64,000 bases of DNA from JAXDBM01 sp963709485 (GCA_963709485.1 CAVPWE010000006.1:186001-250000), one strand, 5' to 3'. Positions 8,976 through 17,672 are shown, counted from the stretch's first letter. Program-made: numbers and translations. Notes: generated by a model not told the origin, from the letters alone.

Positions 8976-9019
8976 CAAATGAAAGAAGAGGAGGGGGCTG
9001 ATATGATGACCCCCTCCTC
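8976..9019 (-). terminator. intrinsic terminator after the acyl-CoA ligase gene
   Basis: Read on the minus strand, GAGGAGGGGG (9019-9010) pairs with CCCCCTCCTC (8997-8988) around a 12-base loop and is followed by TTCTTTCATTTG. It separates the ligase gene from the radical SAM gene and runs into the latter's start region, so it may also limit read-through into the radical SAM/sensor unit. Confidence 0.7.
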
Positions 9020-9067
9020 AAATCGCTGCAAGTGCCTCGATCGCGATGACCGACCGCAACCGCTCCG

Positions 9068-10729
9068 TTACGGTTTCCCGTAGAACATATCTTTGTAAGT
9101 TGCCCGCATTTCCCGCTTCAGGATCTTGCCCGTCGGCGTCTTGGGCAGGGCATCGAGGAAAATGACCTTTTTCGGGCATTTGAAGCCCGCCAGCTCCTTC
9201 CGGCAGTGGGCAATGACCTCTTCCTCCGTCATTTTCTCTCCCGGCTTCAGCACAATGACCGCCGTTACCGCCTCCACCCATTTCGGGTCGGGCAGGCCGA
9301 TTACCGCCACTTCCTGCACACGCCTGTCCAGATAGATGGCCTCTTCGACCTCCCGCGTCGGCACGTTCTCACCGCCGGTCTTGATCATGTCCTTCTTGCG
9401 GTCCGCCACGGTGATGTAGCGGTCAGCATCCATCACGCCGATGTCCCCGGAATGGAACCAGCCGCCCTTCATCGCCTCTTCCGTCTTGGCCGCATCCTTG
9501 AAGTACATGATCAGCGCATGCGGCCCCTTGCCGCAGATCTCTCCGGGAACGTTGGGCTGCGCAATGGGCAAGAAATTGTCGTCTTCCAGACGGCTCTCCA
9601 TGTTCAGCCCCCCCATTCCGGCCGATCCCAGCTTCTTCAGGGCGTCCTTGGCCTTGAGAATCGTGTGGTACGGCGCCAGCTCCGTCTGTCCGTAATAATT
9701 ATAGATCCGGGTCCCCGGGAGCCGCTCCATGAGCTCCTTCAGAATTTCCACCGGCATGATGGAGGCTCCGTAGTAGCACTTCTTCAGGCTCGAAAGGTTG
9801 TATTTTCCGAAATCGGGGTGCCTGAGCATCCCGATCCAGACCGTCGGCGGCGCAAAGAACATGGTCGCCTTGTAGTCCTGGATGTTTTTGAGGATCTGGC
9901 CGATGTCCGGCGCCATCAGCACATTCGTGCCGCCCACCCAGAAAACGGGGTTCATGAACACATCCCGCTGGGCGCAGTGATAGATGGGCAGGGCGTTGAC
10001 ATTGACATCGTCCTCATCGTACTGGCCGTCGACGATGCACCCCATGTATTGGGCCATCAGCGCCTGATTGCTGATGATCACCCCCTTCGGCAGGGATTCC
10101 GTCCCGCTCGTATAAGTCATCTGGCAGGGATCCTCGATATGCAGGATCGCATCGGGTTCCGTGGCCGGATATTTGCCGTACCAAGCCTCGAAGTCCTGGA
10201 AGAGGTTGCTGACCGGCGGTTTTCCCGCCCCCTGCCGCGACCAGATCCAGGTCTTCACCGTCGGCATATCGTCCAGCACATCCTTCACGAGGTCGTAAAG
10301 GGCGTCTTCCACGATAAAGACCTTGCTCTCCGAATGGTTGATGCAATAGGAGATGTCCTTGCCCCGCAGCAGGTAATTGATGGCCAGATAGATCGCCCCG
10401 ATCTTCGCGCAGCCCATCCAGGTCAAGACATGGTCGATCGTATTGTGGGCCAGAATCGCCACGCGTTCGTACTTCTTCACCCCCAGGTCCAGCAGGGCGT
10501 TGGCAGTGCGATTGCACTCCTCTTCCAGTTGACGATAGGTCAGTGTCCTGTCCTGGAAAATCAGTGCCGGCTTGTCCGGATAATGATAGGCGCTCCGCCG
10601 GATCATGTCCCCGATCACCCATCGGTTTACCTTGTTGTAACGGTTCATGAGAAAATCGAGGTTCTTCTTGTTGATGACATTGTATCGTTCCTTCTGGCTT
10701 TTCGTTAATGGCTTCCCGAACGCTGACAT
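9068..10729 (-). CDS. AMP-forming acyl-CoA synthetase (ANL superfamily)
   Basis: 553 residues. It activates a carboxylic acid with ATP and CoA via an acyl-adenylate. Motifs: phosphate-binding MTYTSGTESLPKGVI, adenine-binding YNYYGQTE, hinge GWFHSGDIGVMDADRYITVADRKKDM (read in two parts), and PKTPTGKILKR with the catalytic Lys. The start ATG at 10729 has GGAGAAGGC upstream. Upstream on the same strand are two family III CoA-transferase subunits, so alternative routes for activating one acid lie side by side. Sequence alone does not tell aliphatic from aromatic substrate. Confidence 0.92.
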   Translation of the reverse strand: MSAFGKPLTKSQKERYNVINKKNLDFLMNRYNKVNRWVIGDMIRRSAYHYPDKPALIFQDRTLTYRQLEEECNRTANALLDLGVKKYERVAILAHNTIDHVLTWMGCAKIGAIYLAINYLLRGKDISYCINHSESKVFIVEDALYDLVKDVLDDMPTVKTWIWSRQGAGKPPVSNLFQDFEAWYGKYPATEPDAILHIEDPCQMTYTSGTESLPKGVIISNQALMAQYMGCIVDGQYDEDDVNVNALPIYHCAQRDVFMNPVFWVGGTNVLMAPDIGQILKNIQDYKATMFFAPPTVWIGMLRHPDFGKYNLSSLKKCYYGASIMPVEILKELMERLPGTRIYNYYGQTELAPYHTILKAKDALKKLGSAGMGGLNMESRLEDDNFLPIAQPNVPGEICGKGPHALIMYFKDAAKTEEAMKGGWFHSGDIGVMDADRYITVADRKKDMIKTGGENVPTREVEEAIYLDRRVQEVAVIGLPDPKWVEAVTAVIVLKPGEKMTEEEVIAHCRKELAGFKCPKKVIFLDALPKTPTGKILKREMRATYKDMFYGKP

Positions 10730-10801
10730 GCCTTCTCCTCCCTGAAAAAATATATGATTGATTGCCTGGATGATTCCCCGACCGTTCCGTTTGCTGCCCG
10801 G

Positions 10802-10840
10802 TCCTTCGATCCCCCCTCGCTCAAAGGGGGGATCGAAGGA
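10802..10840. other. perfect 15-bp intercistronic hairpin
   Basis: Bases 10802-10816 (TCCTTCGATCCCCCC) pair perfectly with 10826-10840 around a 9-base loop. No T run follows on either strand. It lies between the CoA-transferase gene that ends at 10856 and the ligase start at 10729. It could protect or process the mRNA, or be a palindromic repeat. Confidence 0.6.
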
Positions 10841-10855
10841 TTGAAACAGCCCTTC

Positions 10856-12205
10856 TCAGATAATCCCCTTGCCTTCCAGCTCCTTGAGTTTCACCGGCCC
10901 GTAGCCCATGTATTTCAGGTAGACGTGGCCGTTGTCATAGCCCACCGGGCGGCACACCCATTTGGTCCGGGGCGGCGTTTCCGTTGACTTCCACTGCGCC
11001 TGGGCGCATACCACCGAGCCGTAAACCGGATCCTGGACGGGCGTGAAGATGCCGCGGTCCCGCCAGATTTCATCACGCATTGCCTTATCCGGGGAAACGA
11101 TTTCCGCCACCACGGGCGTGATCGGCGCCAGGCGTCCGCTCTTGGCGTACTCCACGGATTTCATGGTCAGTTCCTGACTGGTGTATTTCTCCGTTTCCGG
11201 ATTGATCATGGCCTGGTACTTGAGCTGCCAGTCCTTCTTCATGAAAGGCGCCAGCGTAGTCCACTGCTCCGCGCCCCATTCATCGTACTTGCCGATGATG
11301 TCCACGAAGGCCTTCCACATCTCCAGGCGAAGTCCCCCGAGAAATACGCCGCCGTCCTTCGTCGGATAAAAGCCGTAAAGCCACAGTGCCGTGTCCAGAT
11401 TGCCAAAACGCTCGTTCAGGACACCCTTGTCGGCATACCAGTGAAGGGCGTAGTCATGGAGTCGCTCGTAGGCTTCTGCAGATGCGATGTCAATGGCCTG
11501 GCCCTCACCGGTCAGACCCCGGTGATATACGGCGGAGAGTATCCCCATCGCCCCAAAGGTTCCGGCAGAGGCCCAGGCGATCCACGGACCTGCCTTGGTG
11601 GGAACGGCATGAGGCATCTCTTTATAGGTCTTACCCTCCGGGAGGATTTCCCCCGTACCAAACTGGATTCCCGACCGGGCCTGGGCAACATTGTCATAAT
11701 CGTACTGTTTTCGGTCGCTCTCGGGACCGAACTGGCCATAGCCGGTGATCGACGTGTAGATCAGCCTGGGGTTGATCTTGCTCAGTTCCTGGTAGCCGAT
11801 GCCCCAGTCATCCATCGTGCCTGCGGGATAGGTTTCGATCAGGATGTCCGCCTGGCCGGCCAGGGATTTCAGGATATCCTGCCCCTCTTTTGTCTCCAGA
11901 TTCAGGGTAACATGATACTTGTTCCGGCCTTCCTGAAGATAGGCCAAACCGGTACCCCGGTGCATGACCCCGTTGGGTGAATAGGACCGGACCAGGTCGC
12001 CCCCCGGCGGCTCGACCCTGACCGTCTCCGCTCCCAGCTCGGCCAGAAGTGAAGAGCAGAAACAGCCGGCCATGCTTCGGGAACTTAAATCCAATACGAC
12101 TAAATCATCCAGTGCCTCCGGTTTCTCGAAATTCTTCGCCGGATCATCGAGGGACCGGACATGATCAGCCCATTCCGCCCATTTCGGTCTCTTATACTCT
12201 GCCAT
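10856..12205 (-). CDS. CaiB/BaiF family III CoA-transferase subunit, catalytic Asp missing
   Basis: 449 residues with the family III fold: VVLDLSSRSMAGCFCSSLLAELGAETVRVEPPGGD (read as two pieces) at 37-70, GTGLAYLQEGRNKYHVTLNL near 84, and YHRGLTGEGQAIDIASAEAY in the middle. In family III enzymes an Asp accepts the acyl group; aligning the segment before HRGLTGEGQ with the neighbour places W211 here opposite D187 there. It is therefore probably the non-catalytic half of a heterodimer with the gene just upstream (6-base gap), as known for BbsEF-type benzylsuccinate CoA-transferase. The start follows GGAGGTGAGGGGCT. Confidence 0.88.
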   Translation of the reverse strand: MAEYKRPKWAEWADHVRSLDDPAKNFEKPEALDDLVVLDLSSRSMAGCFCSSLLAELGAETVRVEPPGGDLVRSYSPNGVMHRGTGLAYLQEGRNKYHVTLNLETKEGQDILKSLAGQADILIETYPAGTMDDWGIGYQELSKINPRLIYTSITGYGQFGPESDRKQYDYDNVAQARSGIQFGTGEILPEGKTYKEMPHAVPTKAGPWIAWASAGTFGAMGILSAVYHRGLTGEGQAIDIASAEAYERLHDYALHWYADKGVLNERFGNLDTALWLYGFYPTKDGGVFLGGLRLEMWKAFVDIIGKYDEWGAEQWTTLAPFMKKDWQLKYQAMINPETEKYTSQELTMKSVEYAKSGRLAPITPVVAEIVSPDKAMRDEIWRDRGIFTPVQDPVYGSVVCAQAQWKSTETPPRTKWVCRPVGYDNGHVYLKYMGYGPVKLKELEGKGII

Positions 12206-12211
12206 AGCCCC

Positions 12212-13540
12212 TCACCTCCTCAATATAGCGCCCGTTTGTCCGTCCCAGTCAGAGGGCGGTCTTCGACCCTGTTGATCTTTCCATTTTCCCAGGACCCCAT
12301 GCAGGTACAGTTCATCGATCTGCGCCTGGTTCCGCCCCAGAAGCTTTGTCATAATGAAATCGTTGTCGAAACCGACCGGCCGAACCGACCAACGGTGCTT
12401 CGGGGGGGTCTTTGACATCATGATGGGAAGCTCGTGATCCAGGTACTGTCCGTAAAGGGGATCGTCCAGTTCCTTTACGAAACCTCTGGCGCGGCGCTGG
12501 GGATCTTCGCACATATCCCGTGAATTGTGGATGCGCGTTGCGGCAAATCCTTGCTGCTTTGCAACCTTCTCAATTTCGTCCGCCGGCTTCGTCCGCACCC
12601 AGTCCGCAATGATCTTGAGGATGGCCAGGGCGTTTCCCTCCTCAAGACGCGTGGTGTGTTCCTTGAATCTCGGGTCGTCAGCCAGTTCCGGCTTGCCCAT
12701 GGCCGCGCAGAGCCCCTTGAACTCATCCGGCGCCGGGGCTGCCAGAGCGACAAAGAGATCGTCTTTGCTGAGGAAGGTGTCGGCGGGACAGATGCACTGA
12801 TCCCGGTTTCCGGACGGCTCCACGCCCTTCCCGGTCATCTGCTGGTAGGGCCAGACCCAGCCCATGGCCCGCATGATGTTTTCCGTCTGGGACATCTCGA
12901 TGTACTGTCCCTTGCCTGTCTTCCGCCGATGATGCAGAGCGGCCAGGACGGCTACCTCGCCCATCATGGCTCCGAAAACGTCACAGATCCAGATGCTCTG
13001 TTTCAGGGGCGGCCTTCCGGCAAAGCTGGACATCCAGGCATAGCCGGACAGGGCCTGGGCAGCCCCGTCATTGGAGGGCCGGTCCTGCTCCGCGTACATG
13101 CCCCACTGGCCGAAGCCGTTTTTCTCGATGTAAATGATGCCGGGGTTGACTTTTTTGATGTCTTCGTACCCGATGTTCCACCGGTTGGTGACGGCCGGAC
13201 GCAGATTGAATTCGATGATATCGGACTTGGCGGCAAGCTCCTTGAAGATCTGCTGTGCCCAGTCGATATGAAGATCCAGGGCCATGTAATATTTCGATGT
13301 GTTGATGTGCATGAACATGGGCCCCTGTTCCTTGTAAAACCAACCGAAGGGATTGAGTGATCGGGTGACGTCGCCCGCGGGTGGAAGCTCAATTTTGATG
13401 ACTTCCGCTCCCAGGGAAGCCATGAATGAAGGACCGGCCGGTCCGAACAGCAGCGTGCAGACTTCCAGAACACGGACCCCCTTGAGCGGACCGGGTTTGC
13501 TGTATTTTTTCTCGACGTAATCTTTGAAGACTTCAGGCAT
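12212..13540 (-). CDS. CaiB/BaiF family III CoA-transferase, catalytic subunit
   Basis: 442 residues from the ATG at 13540, which has GAAGGAGGGA upstream. N-terminal Rossmann part GVRVLEVCTLLFGPAGPS (21-38), MALDLHIDWAQQIFKEL, and the presumed nucleophile D187 in KQSIWICDVFGAMMG, followed by LHHRRKTGKGQYIEMSQTEN. It would move CoA between two acids through an aspartyl-CoA anhydride/thioester route. It is paired with a paralogue at 10856-12205 that lacks this Asp. The pair with an acyl-CoA ligase downstream suggests degradation of an organic acid; the (R)-benzylsuccinate enzyme has this two-subunit layout, but the substrate here is not established. Confidence 0.9.
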   Translation of the reverse strand: MPEVFKDYVEKKYSKPGPLKGVRVLEVCTLLFGPAGPSFMASLGAEVIKIELPPAGDVTRSLNPFGWFYKEQGPMFMHINTSKYYMALDLHIDWAQQIFKELAAKSDIIEFNLRPAVTNRWNIGYEDIKKVNPGIIYIEKNGFGQWGMYAEQDRPSNDGAAQALSGYAWMSSFAGRPPLKQSIWICDVFGAMMGEVAVLAALHHRRKTGKGQYIEMSQTENIMRAMGWVWPYQQMTGKGVEPSGNRDQCICPADTFLSKDDLFVALAAPAPDEFKGLCAAMGKPELADDPRFKEHTTRLEEGNALAILKIIADWVRTKPADEIEKVAKQQGFAATRIHNSRDMCEDPQRRARGFVKELDDPLYGQYLDHELPIMMSKTPPKHRWSVRPVGFDNDFIMTKLLGRNQAQIDELYLHGVLGKWKDQQGRRPPSDWDGQTGAILRR

Positions 13541-13949
13541 AAATTCCCTCCTTCTCAAGACCGGGGGCTGTGATCGCCTCCTTAAGTCTTATGCGTTATT
13601 TAAATGCCCCATTTGCAATGACTCTTCGCAAACAGCAAAATGACGCCACCACCTCCTCTCCGATCATCGTTGGCCTGTCAAGCAAACCGTGTCAGTCCGT
13701 TGAAAATTTGTAAAAGCCTGGTTTTTCAGTGAAATGGTTTTGACGATTCTGTTAAACGTTTTCCGCACCGAAGAAGCCATTCCCTGTCGGGATGACTTGC
13801 ATTGCTTCCGCGTTTAAATTCATGAAAAGATTTGATTCCGGTTGGTAGACGTATGCTTTGACCACAGCCACGATTCTGATACGATTGGTATCACTCACGG
13901 CTGATGAAAGCAAGAAGAAATAAGCGGGATTGCAGGCCGGGGAAAGTCC
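13541..13949. other. intergenic region without a recognised gene
   Basis: About 410 bases between the CoA-transferase operon start and the terminator of the transporter gene. It should hold the promoter of the minus-strand CoA-transferase/ligase operon. A TTGACA occurs on the minus strand (13681-13676) but no good -10 follows at the right distance. No conserved frame seen. Confidence 0.4.
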
Positions 13950-13996
13950 GGAGAAAAATAAGGGCAGGCTGTTGCTTTGTAAAGCCTGCCCTTATT
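13950..13996 (-). terminator. intrinsic terminator of the acetate transporter gene
   Basis: On the minus strand AATAAGGGCAGGCT (13996-13983) pairs with AGCCTGCCCTTATT (13970-13957), 14 perfect pairs with a 12-base loop, then TTTCTC. Located 20 bases after the stop codon. Confidence 0.85.
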
Positions 13997-14017
13997 CGGA
14001 AAATTCTCAAGCAATAA

Positions 14018-14725
14018 TTATTTCACCAGTGGCTTGGGAACGAAGTATACCGGTTTGCCATATACGGTATTGCAGACCACCGCCCCCGCCAGATAAACAC
14101 CGATCCACCCGGAAACAACCAGCAGCCACCCGACAATCGGCTTCGTTGTCTTGGGATCGCCGAACCAGCCCGTGTCAATCCCGACAATGAGCCAGAGGAC
14201 GATGTCGATCAGGATGACCAGGATGAAAATGAACAGGTTCCCTTTTGCATAAGCCGGTGTCACCGCCGTGAGGAAGCCCGCGCCGGCCATCCACATCCAG
14301 CCCTCGACGTATGCGTCGGGTTTGGGGAACCAGGTAATCGGCGCTGCCGCCGCCACGACCGGCACTGCCGGCGCTGCTGCCGCCGCTGCCCCGGCTGCCG
14401 GAGCCGCTGCCGCCGCTGCTTTCGGAATGAATGCGCCTGCGCCGGCCAGCAAGAAGAACTTGGCCAAGGTGCTCAGCGCCGCCCCCAGCATGAAGAAGGC
14501 GGAGAAGAACAGGAACACGTTGCCGCCGGTGATGTTGTGGTCTTTCAACTCCATGACGGCTGTGGTGTACTGAACCAGACAACCTCCAAAGAGCCAGGCT
14601 GCCAGGATGGGAAGGCCGCCCGGTTTCACCAAGCCAAGAAACGCCGCCCCGAAACCAAAACAGGCAACGGCCAACGCGCCCAGTCCCGCGGGACCCGGTG
14701 ATGCAAAACTGTGTTCATGCGCCAT
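14018..14725 (-). CDS. satP: acetate/succinate transporter, AceTr (GPR1/FUN34/YaaH) family, with Ala-rich insert
   Basis: 235 residues of six predicted membrane helices. Family hallmarks: SPGPAGLGALAVACFGFG near the N-terminus (usual NPAPLGL box), PILAAWLFGGCLVQYTTAVMEL, NITGGNVFLFFSAFFMLG. It probably moves acetate (with protons) across the inner membrane, which suits the acetyl-CoA hydrolase/transferase genes nearby. Odd feature: residues ~99-130 form an Ala/Pro low-complexity stretch absent from typical members, in the loop after the third helix. The start has GGAGG ten bases upstream and the gene has its own terminator. Confidence 0.85.
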   Translation of the reverse strand: MAHEHSFASPGPAGLGALAVACFGFGAAFLGLVKPGGLPILAAWLFGGCLVQYTTAVMELKDHNITGGNVFLFFSAFFMLGAALSTLAKFFLLAGAGAFIPKAAAAAAPAAGAAAAAAPAVPVVAAAAPITWFPKPDAYVEGWMWMAGAGFLTAVTPAYAKGNLFIFILVILIDIVLWLIVGIDTGWFGDPKTTKPIVGWLLVVSGWIGVYLAGAVVCNTVYGKPVYFVPKPLVK

Positions 14726-14900
14726 AAAAAATTCCTCCTTTTTTACGGAATTAATGAAGAGCTTAGTTTAAATAAATGATTAATCGCTTAACCACTACTT
14801 TATCCGCTCTTGACTCACTCCCATTGCATCCCCCCTTTCTCTATGAAATGTCATGCCTGCATGGGCAACGCTGGCACTTCAAAAAACCCAAGGAATATAT

Positions 14901-15062
14901 TTACGGGACCCGGAGGATTTCCGGAATGCTGAAGAAGGCCCCGTCCGCAATGGCGCCAAACGCGATGGAACTCGCGATGAAAAAGAGCACAAAATGCCTT
15001 GTCTCATTATTGAGACTGACTAACAAAATTACAACAAATTTGTCAAGCGGAAAATCCGACAT
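14901..15062 (-). CDS. possible small membrane protein (53 aa), uncertain
   Basis: An open frame from ATG (15062) to TAA in an otherwise gene-free 360-base gap before the transporter. It encodes 53 residues with two hydrophobic stretches (KFVVILLVSLNN and FVLFFIASSIAFGAIADGAFF). It begins 24 bases after the stop of another small membrane protein gene on the same strand. There is no clear ribosome site, and I recognise no family. It may be chance coding. Confidence 0.25.
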   Translation of the reverse strand: MSDFPLDKFVVILLVSLNNETRHFVLFFIASSIAFGAIADGAFFSIPEILRVP

Positions 15063-15086
15063 GCCGCCCGGACGGACAAGAACGGG

Positions 15087-15236
15087 TCAGAAGTTTCCCC
15101 ACTTGATAAAAATCACGATGACGCCGATGATCCAGAAGAGAAACAGAAGGATCGTTACCGTTCGCCGGTTGGATCCCTCGGTTTCCGGCACCATGCCGGT
15201 CGGCGTTTTCTTTCTCTGATCCGTTTTGTTTTTCAC
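15087..15236 (-). CDS. small single-helix membrane protein (49 aa)
   Basis: GTG start at 15236 preceded by GGAGG eight bases upstream, a strong ribosome site that decides the start; no ATG fits. The 49-residue product has a basic, hydrophilic N-terminus (KNKTDQRKKTPTG) and one C-terminal transmembrane helix (TVTILLFLFWIIGVIVIFIKW), so the tail likely lies inside the cell. No family recognised. It follows the CoA-transferase gene 15383-16891 on the same strand and precedes the acetate transporter; it might be an accessory of membrane transport, but this is only suggested by position. Confidence 0.6.
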   Translation of the reverse strand: MKNKTDQRKKTPTGMVPETEGSNRRTVTILLFLFWIIGVIVIFIKWGNF

Positions 15237-15382
15237 TTTAAAGCCTCCGGATGCCGGCAGCGGATGAATATTCCATCGGCTGCACAAAACAAAAGCCGGT
15301 CCATCGCTTCGTCCGGCATCGCTTACGCTTTTTCAAAAAGCCGGGGGCGAAGCCGGCCATGCAGACAAACCATATCGAAGCA

Positions 15383-16891
15383 TCACTTTCCGGACTGGTA
15401 GGGATCCCAGTCGAAACCCCAGATCTCGCTCCCCATGGGAATCTTGTAGTTCCTTCTTTCGTCACAGGAGGGATATCTCCGCGGGCCCGCCGGTCCCATG
15501 GACACGGGGAACCGCGGCGCGAGAAGGCCGTTTGCACGGGCTTCCTGTTCCAGCCATTCCCGGTCGTCCGGGTGGGCGATGGAGATCAGCGCCGATGCCC
15601 GCTCGTAGCCGGACAGCCCTCTCAGGTTCACGATGCCGTACTCGGTGCAGACATGGCTGGCGAACTGGGCCGGCACGTCCACGGAGGACCCTTCGGGCAG
15701 GAAAGGGACGATCCTTGACGTGCCGTGTTTGCTGCGCGACGTCATGGAGGCCACACCGCGGCCGCCCCGGGACTGGGCGCAGAACGTCACGAACTGGAAG
15801 TAGCCGCCGGTGCTGGAGATCGGGCGTTTTTCGTAGAAGCCCGAGCACTGCTGGCCGAGCAGGTCCACGGCAACGCAGTTGTCGATGGCGATCATGTTGT
15901 CGATTCTTCTCAGCACGTCGAAGTTGTTCGTGTAGTTGATGTCATAGGCAGCCAGCGCCTGGTTGCGGTGGATCGTGTCGTAGTACCATTCCACATCCAC
16001 GGGGAAGGCGAAGCTCCAGACGCTTTTGCCGTTGTCGAGGCTCTTGTACCGGTTGGTCACCTGGCCGGATTCGATCAGCCGGATCAAGCCGAAATTCAGC
16101 ATTTCCGTGTGGATGCCGAGGTCCTTGAAACCGGCATTTGCCATGGCGGCGACGCAGGCCGAGGGCAGCGAACCGATGCCGAGCTGAACGGTGTCCCGGT
16201 CCCTCATGATCGTCATGATGTGCTTCGCGATGGCTTCCTCTTCCGGTCTGCTGATAATGGCCCGCTCATTGATCTGGGGCCATCTGTATCTGGCGCAGTC
16301 CACTTCCACCCAGTAGTCGATATCATCGATGTGGATCGTATTGAAGCGGCCGCCTTCGGCCCAGGGGTAATCGGACCGGACCTCGAAAACGGTCTTCTTC
16401 GCCGTCTGCCTGAAAATCTGGCCGTTGTTCGTCCCGTAGGACATGTTGAAGTAGCCATGAGCATCGGGTGTCGTTACGGCATTGAACCACCAGTCCAGGC
16501 CCCGTTTTTCCTTGACGGTATTGACGAAACGATAGTGGTGGGCGTTCGTTCCGTAGGCCCATCCCCACTGCGCCCAGTCGGTCACATTGTTGATGTCGCG
16601 CGCCTTGCGGTTCCAGGGAAAGAAAAAGAATTCATGAATACAGTGGTATTCCTGCCTGGGATCGATCTGCTGCAGTTCGGGATGGGGATAGAACATGGCG
16701 TACATCCAGAACTCGATGTCTTTCAACTGTCCGGGCCCCGGACCCAGCCTCCTGGCAACGGCCTCCGTGCACACCGTAGAGTCGCCGCCGACACTGCCGT
16801 GGTTGATCCAGTCGCCCGATTTCACCATGTCGGCGATCTGCTCGGGAGTTCTCTTCTTATCGCGAATCTTCTGTTGAACGGGTGTCGTCAT
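15383..16891 (-). CDS. acetyl-CoA hydrolase/transferase family protein (class I CoA-transferase)
   Basis: 502 residues from the ATG at 16891 (GAGGAGAG upstream), beginning MTTPVQQKIRDK like its paralogue at 18724-20271. The N-terminal half binds CoA; the C-terminal half has the glycine loop QLGIGSLPSACVAAM and a Glu in LGIHTEMLNFGL at the position of the catalytic glutamyl-CoA residue. ISSTGGYFQFVTFCAQSRGG and a C-terminal CTEYGIVNLRG-type segment are also typical. Likely reactions are acyl-CoA:acetate CoA exchange (4-hydroxybutyrate, butyrate or propionate CoA-transferase) rather than hydrolysis. The small membrane protein and acetate transporter follow on the same strand. Confidence 0.88.
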   Translation of the reverse strand: MTTPVQQKIRDKKRTPEQIADMVKSGDWINHGSVGGDSTVCTEAVARRLGPGPGQLKDIEFWMYAMFYPHPELQQIDPRQEYHCIHEFFFFPWNRKARDINNVTDWAQWGWAYGTNAHHYRFVNTVKEKRGLDWWFNAVTTPDAHGYFNMSYGTNNGQIFRQTAKKTVFEVRSDYPWAEGGRFNTIHIDDIDYWVEVDCARYRWPQINERAIISRPEEEAIAKHIMTIMRDRDTVQLGIGSLPSACVAAMANAGFKDLGIHTEMLNFGLIRLIESGQVTNRYKSLDNGKSVWSFAFPVDVEWYYDTIHRNQALAAYDINYTNNFDVLRRIDNMIAIDNCVAVDLLGQQCSGFYEKRPISSTGGYFQFVTFCAQSRGGRGVASMTSRSKHGTSRIVPFLPEGSSVDVPAQFASHVCTEYGIVNLRGLSGYERASALISIAHPDDREWLEQEARANGLLAPRFPVSMGPAGPRRYPSCDERRNYKIPMGSEIWGFDWDPYQSGK

Positions 16892-16966
16892 TCCAATCTC
16901 TCCTCGACAAGGATACACGGATGATGCGCTTGAAGCAAGAATTTTGCTGTCTGAACGGTTCGTCCG

Positions 16967-17299
16967 CTATTTCCCCAGACAGTTCGACTTTCCCGAACCC
17001 CGTCCCTCCGTCTCCTCATTCTTCAGGACACCGTTCTCGAAAGTCAGGACGTAAATGAAATCGCCCTTCCCGCAATTATAATACCACTTTTCGATTCCCT
17101 GACTTCCCCGCTTGCTCTTCTTTGCACCATACTTGTCCGTATGGTTCGGCTTTCCGCACTTCATGAGCACGCTGGCCCTGCTATCGCCAGTGCTGATCAT
17201 TTCATCGCCGCACTTGAAAGCATGTCCGTCCGCCCCGGGGAAACCCATTGCGATCGCAATCGGAATCATCCATAATACTTTCTTTATAAAAGGTTTCAT
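16967..17299 (-). CDS. DUF2845 domain exported protein
   Basis: 110 residues from the ATG at 17299 (GGGAGGTCAAG upstream). A signal peptide is plain: basic MKPFIKK, hydrophobic VLWMIPIAIAMGF, and cleavage probably after DGHA. The mature part starts FKCGDEMISTGDSRASVLMK, then CGKPNHTDKYG and later WYYNCGKGDFIYVLTFENG, matching the DUF2845 pattern of about 80-90 residues with conserved cysteines. Function unknown; likely periplasmic. It sits on the same strand between the Cys-cluster protein and a CoA-transferase. Confidence 0.78.
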   Translation of the reverse strand: MKPFIKKVLWMIPIAIAMGFPGADGHAFKCGDEMISTGDSRASVLMKCGKPNHTDKYGAKKSKRGSQGIEKWYYNCGKGDFIYVLTFENGVLKNEETEGRGSGKSNCLGK

Positions 17300-17341
17300 C
17301 TTGACCTCCCTTAGGATCATTTCTTCCGGGACCGGTGCGAA

Positions 17342-17659
17342 TTACGATTTCCGGTTCGATGTAACTTGCGGGCAGATTTCAGAGGATCCCGGCTGATAGT
17401 CGCGGCATACGCGGGGCCGGGTGTCGTAGATCGCACAGCGGCAGTGGTCGCCCTCCCAGGCAAGGAAGGGACAGCCGCGCAGGTAATGCCCGTCTTCCGC
17501 GGAGATCAGATGATCGCCCATCCAGACGGCATGCTCCCTTTCGATGACGCCCAGGATGTCCCGTCTCCCCGCCTGCCGCCAGCGGTCCATGTCCTCGGGG
17601 TGCACATAGGCGATAAAATCCGCCAGACAGCATTTTCCGCAGCGACGGCATTCCAGCAT
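17342..17659 (-). CDS. YkgJ family cysteine cluster protein
   Basis: 105 residues with the pattern of putative metal-binding YkgJ proteins: CRRCGKCC at the N-terminus, CPFLAWEGDHCRCAIYDTRP and VCRDYQPG toward the C-terminus. Such proteins probably bind zinc or an iron-sulfur cluster; in some genomes they accompany protein or RNA modification genes. The ATG at 17659 lies 13 bases after the stop of the methyltransferase gene on the same strand, so the two are likely co-transcribed. Function unknown. Confidence 0.8.
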   Translation of the reverse strand: MLECRRCGKCCLADFIAYVHPEDMDRWRQAGRRDILGVIEREHAVWMGDHLISAEDGHYLRGCPFLAWEGDHCRCAIYDTRPRVCRDYQPGSSEICPQVTSNRKS

Positions 17660-17672
17660 GCGAACGTCCTGT

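Noticed and set aside
9206..10708. 500-residue plus-strand frame opposite the acyl-CoA ligase
   Set aside because: Long antisense frame produced by high GC; the minus-strand protein has all ligase motifs.
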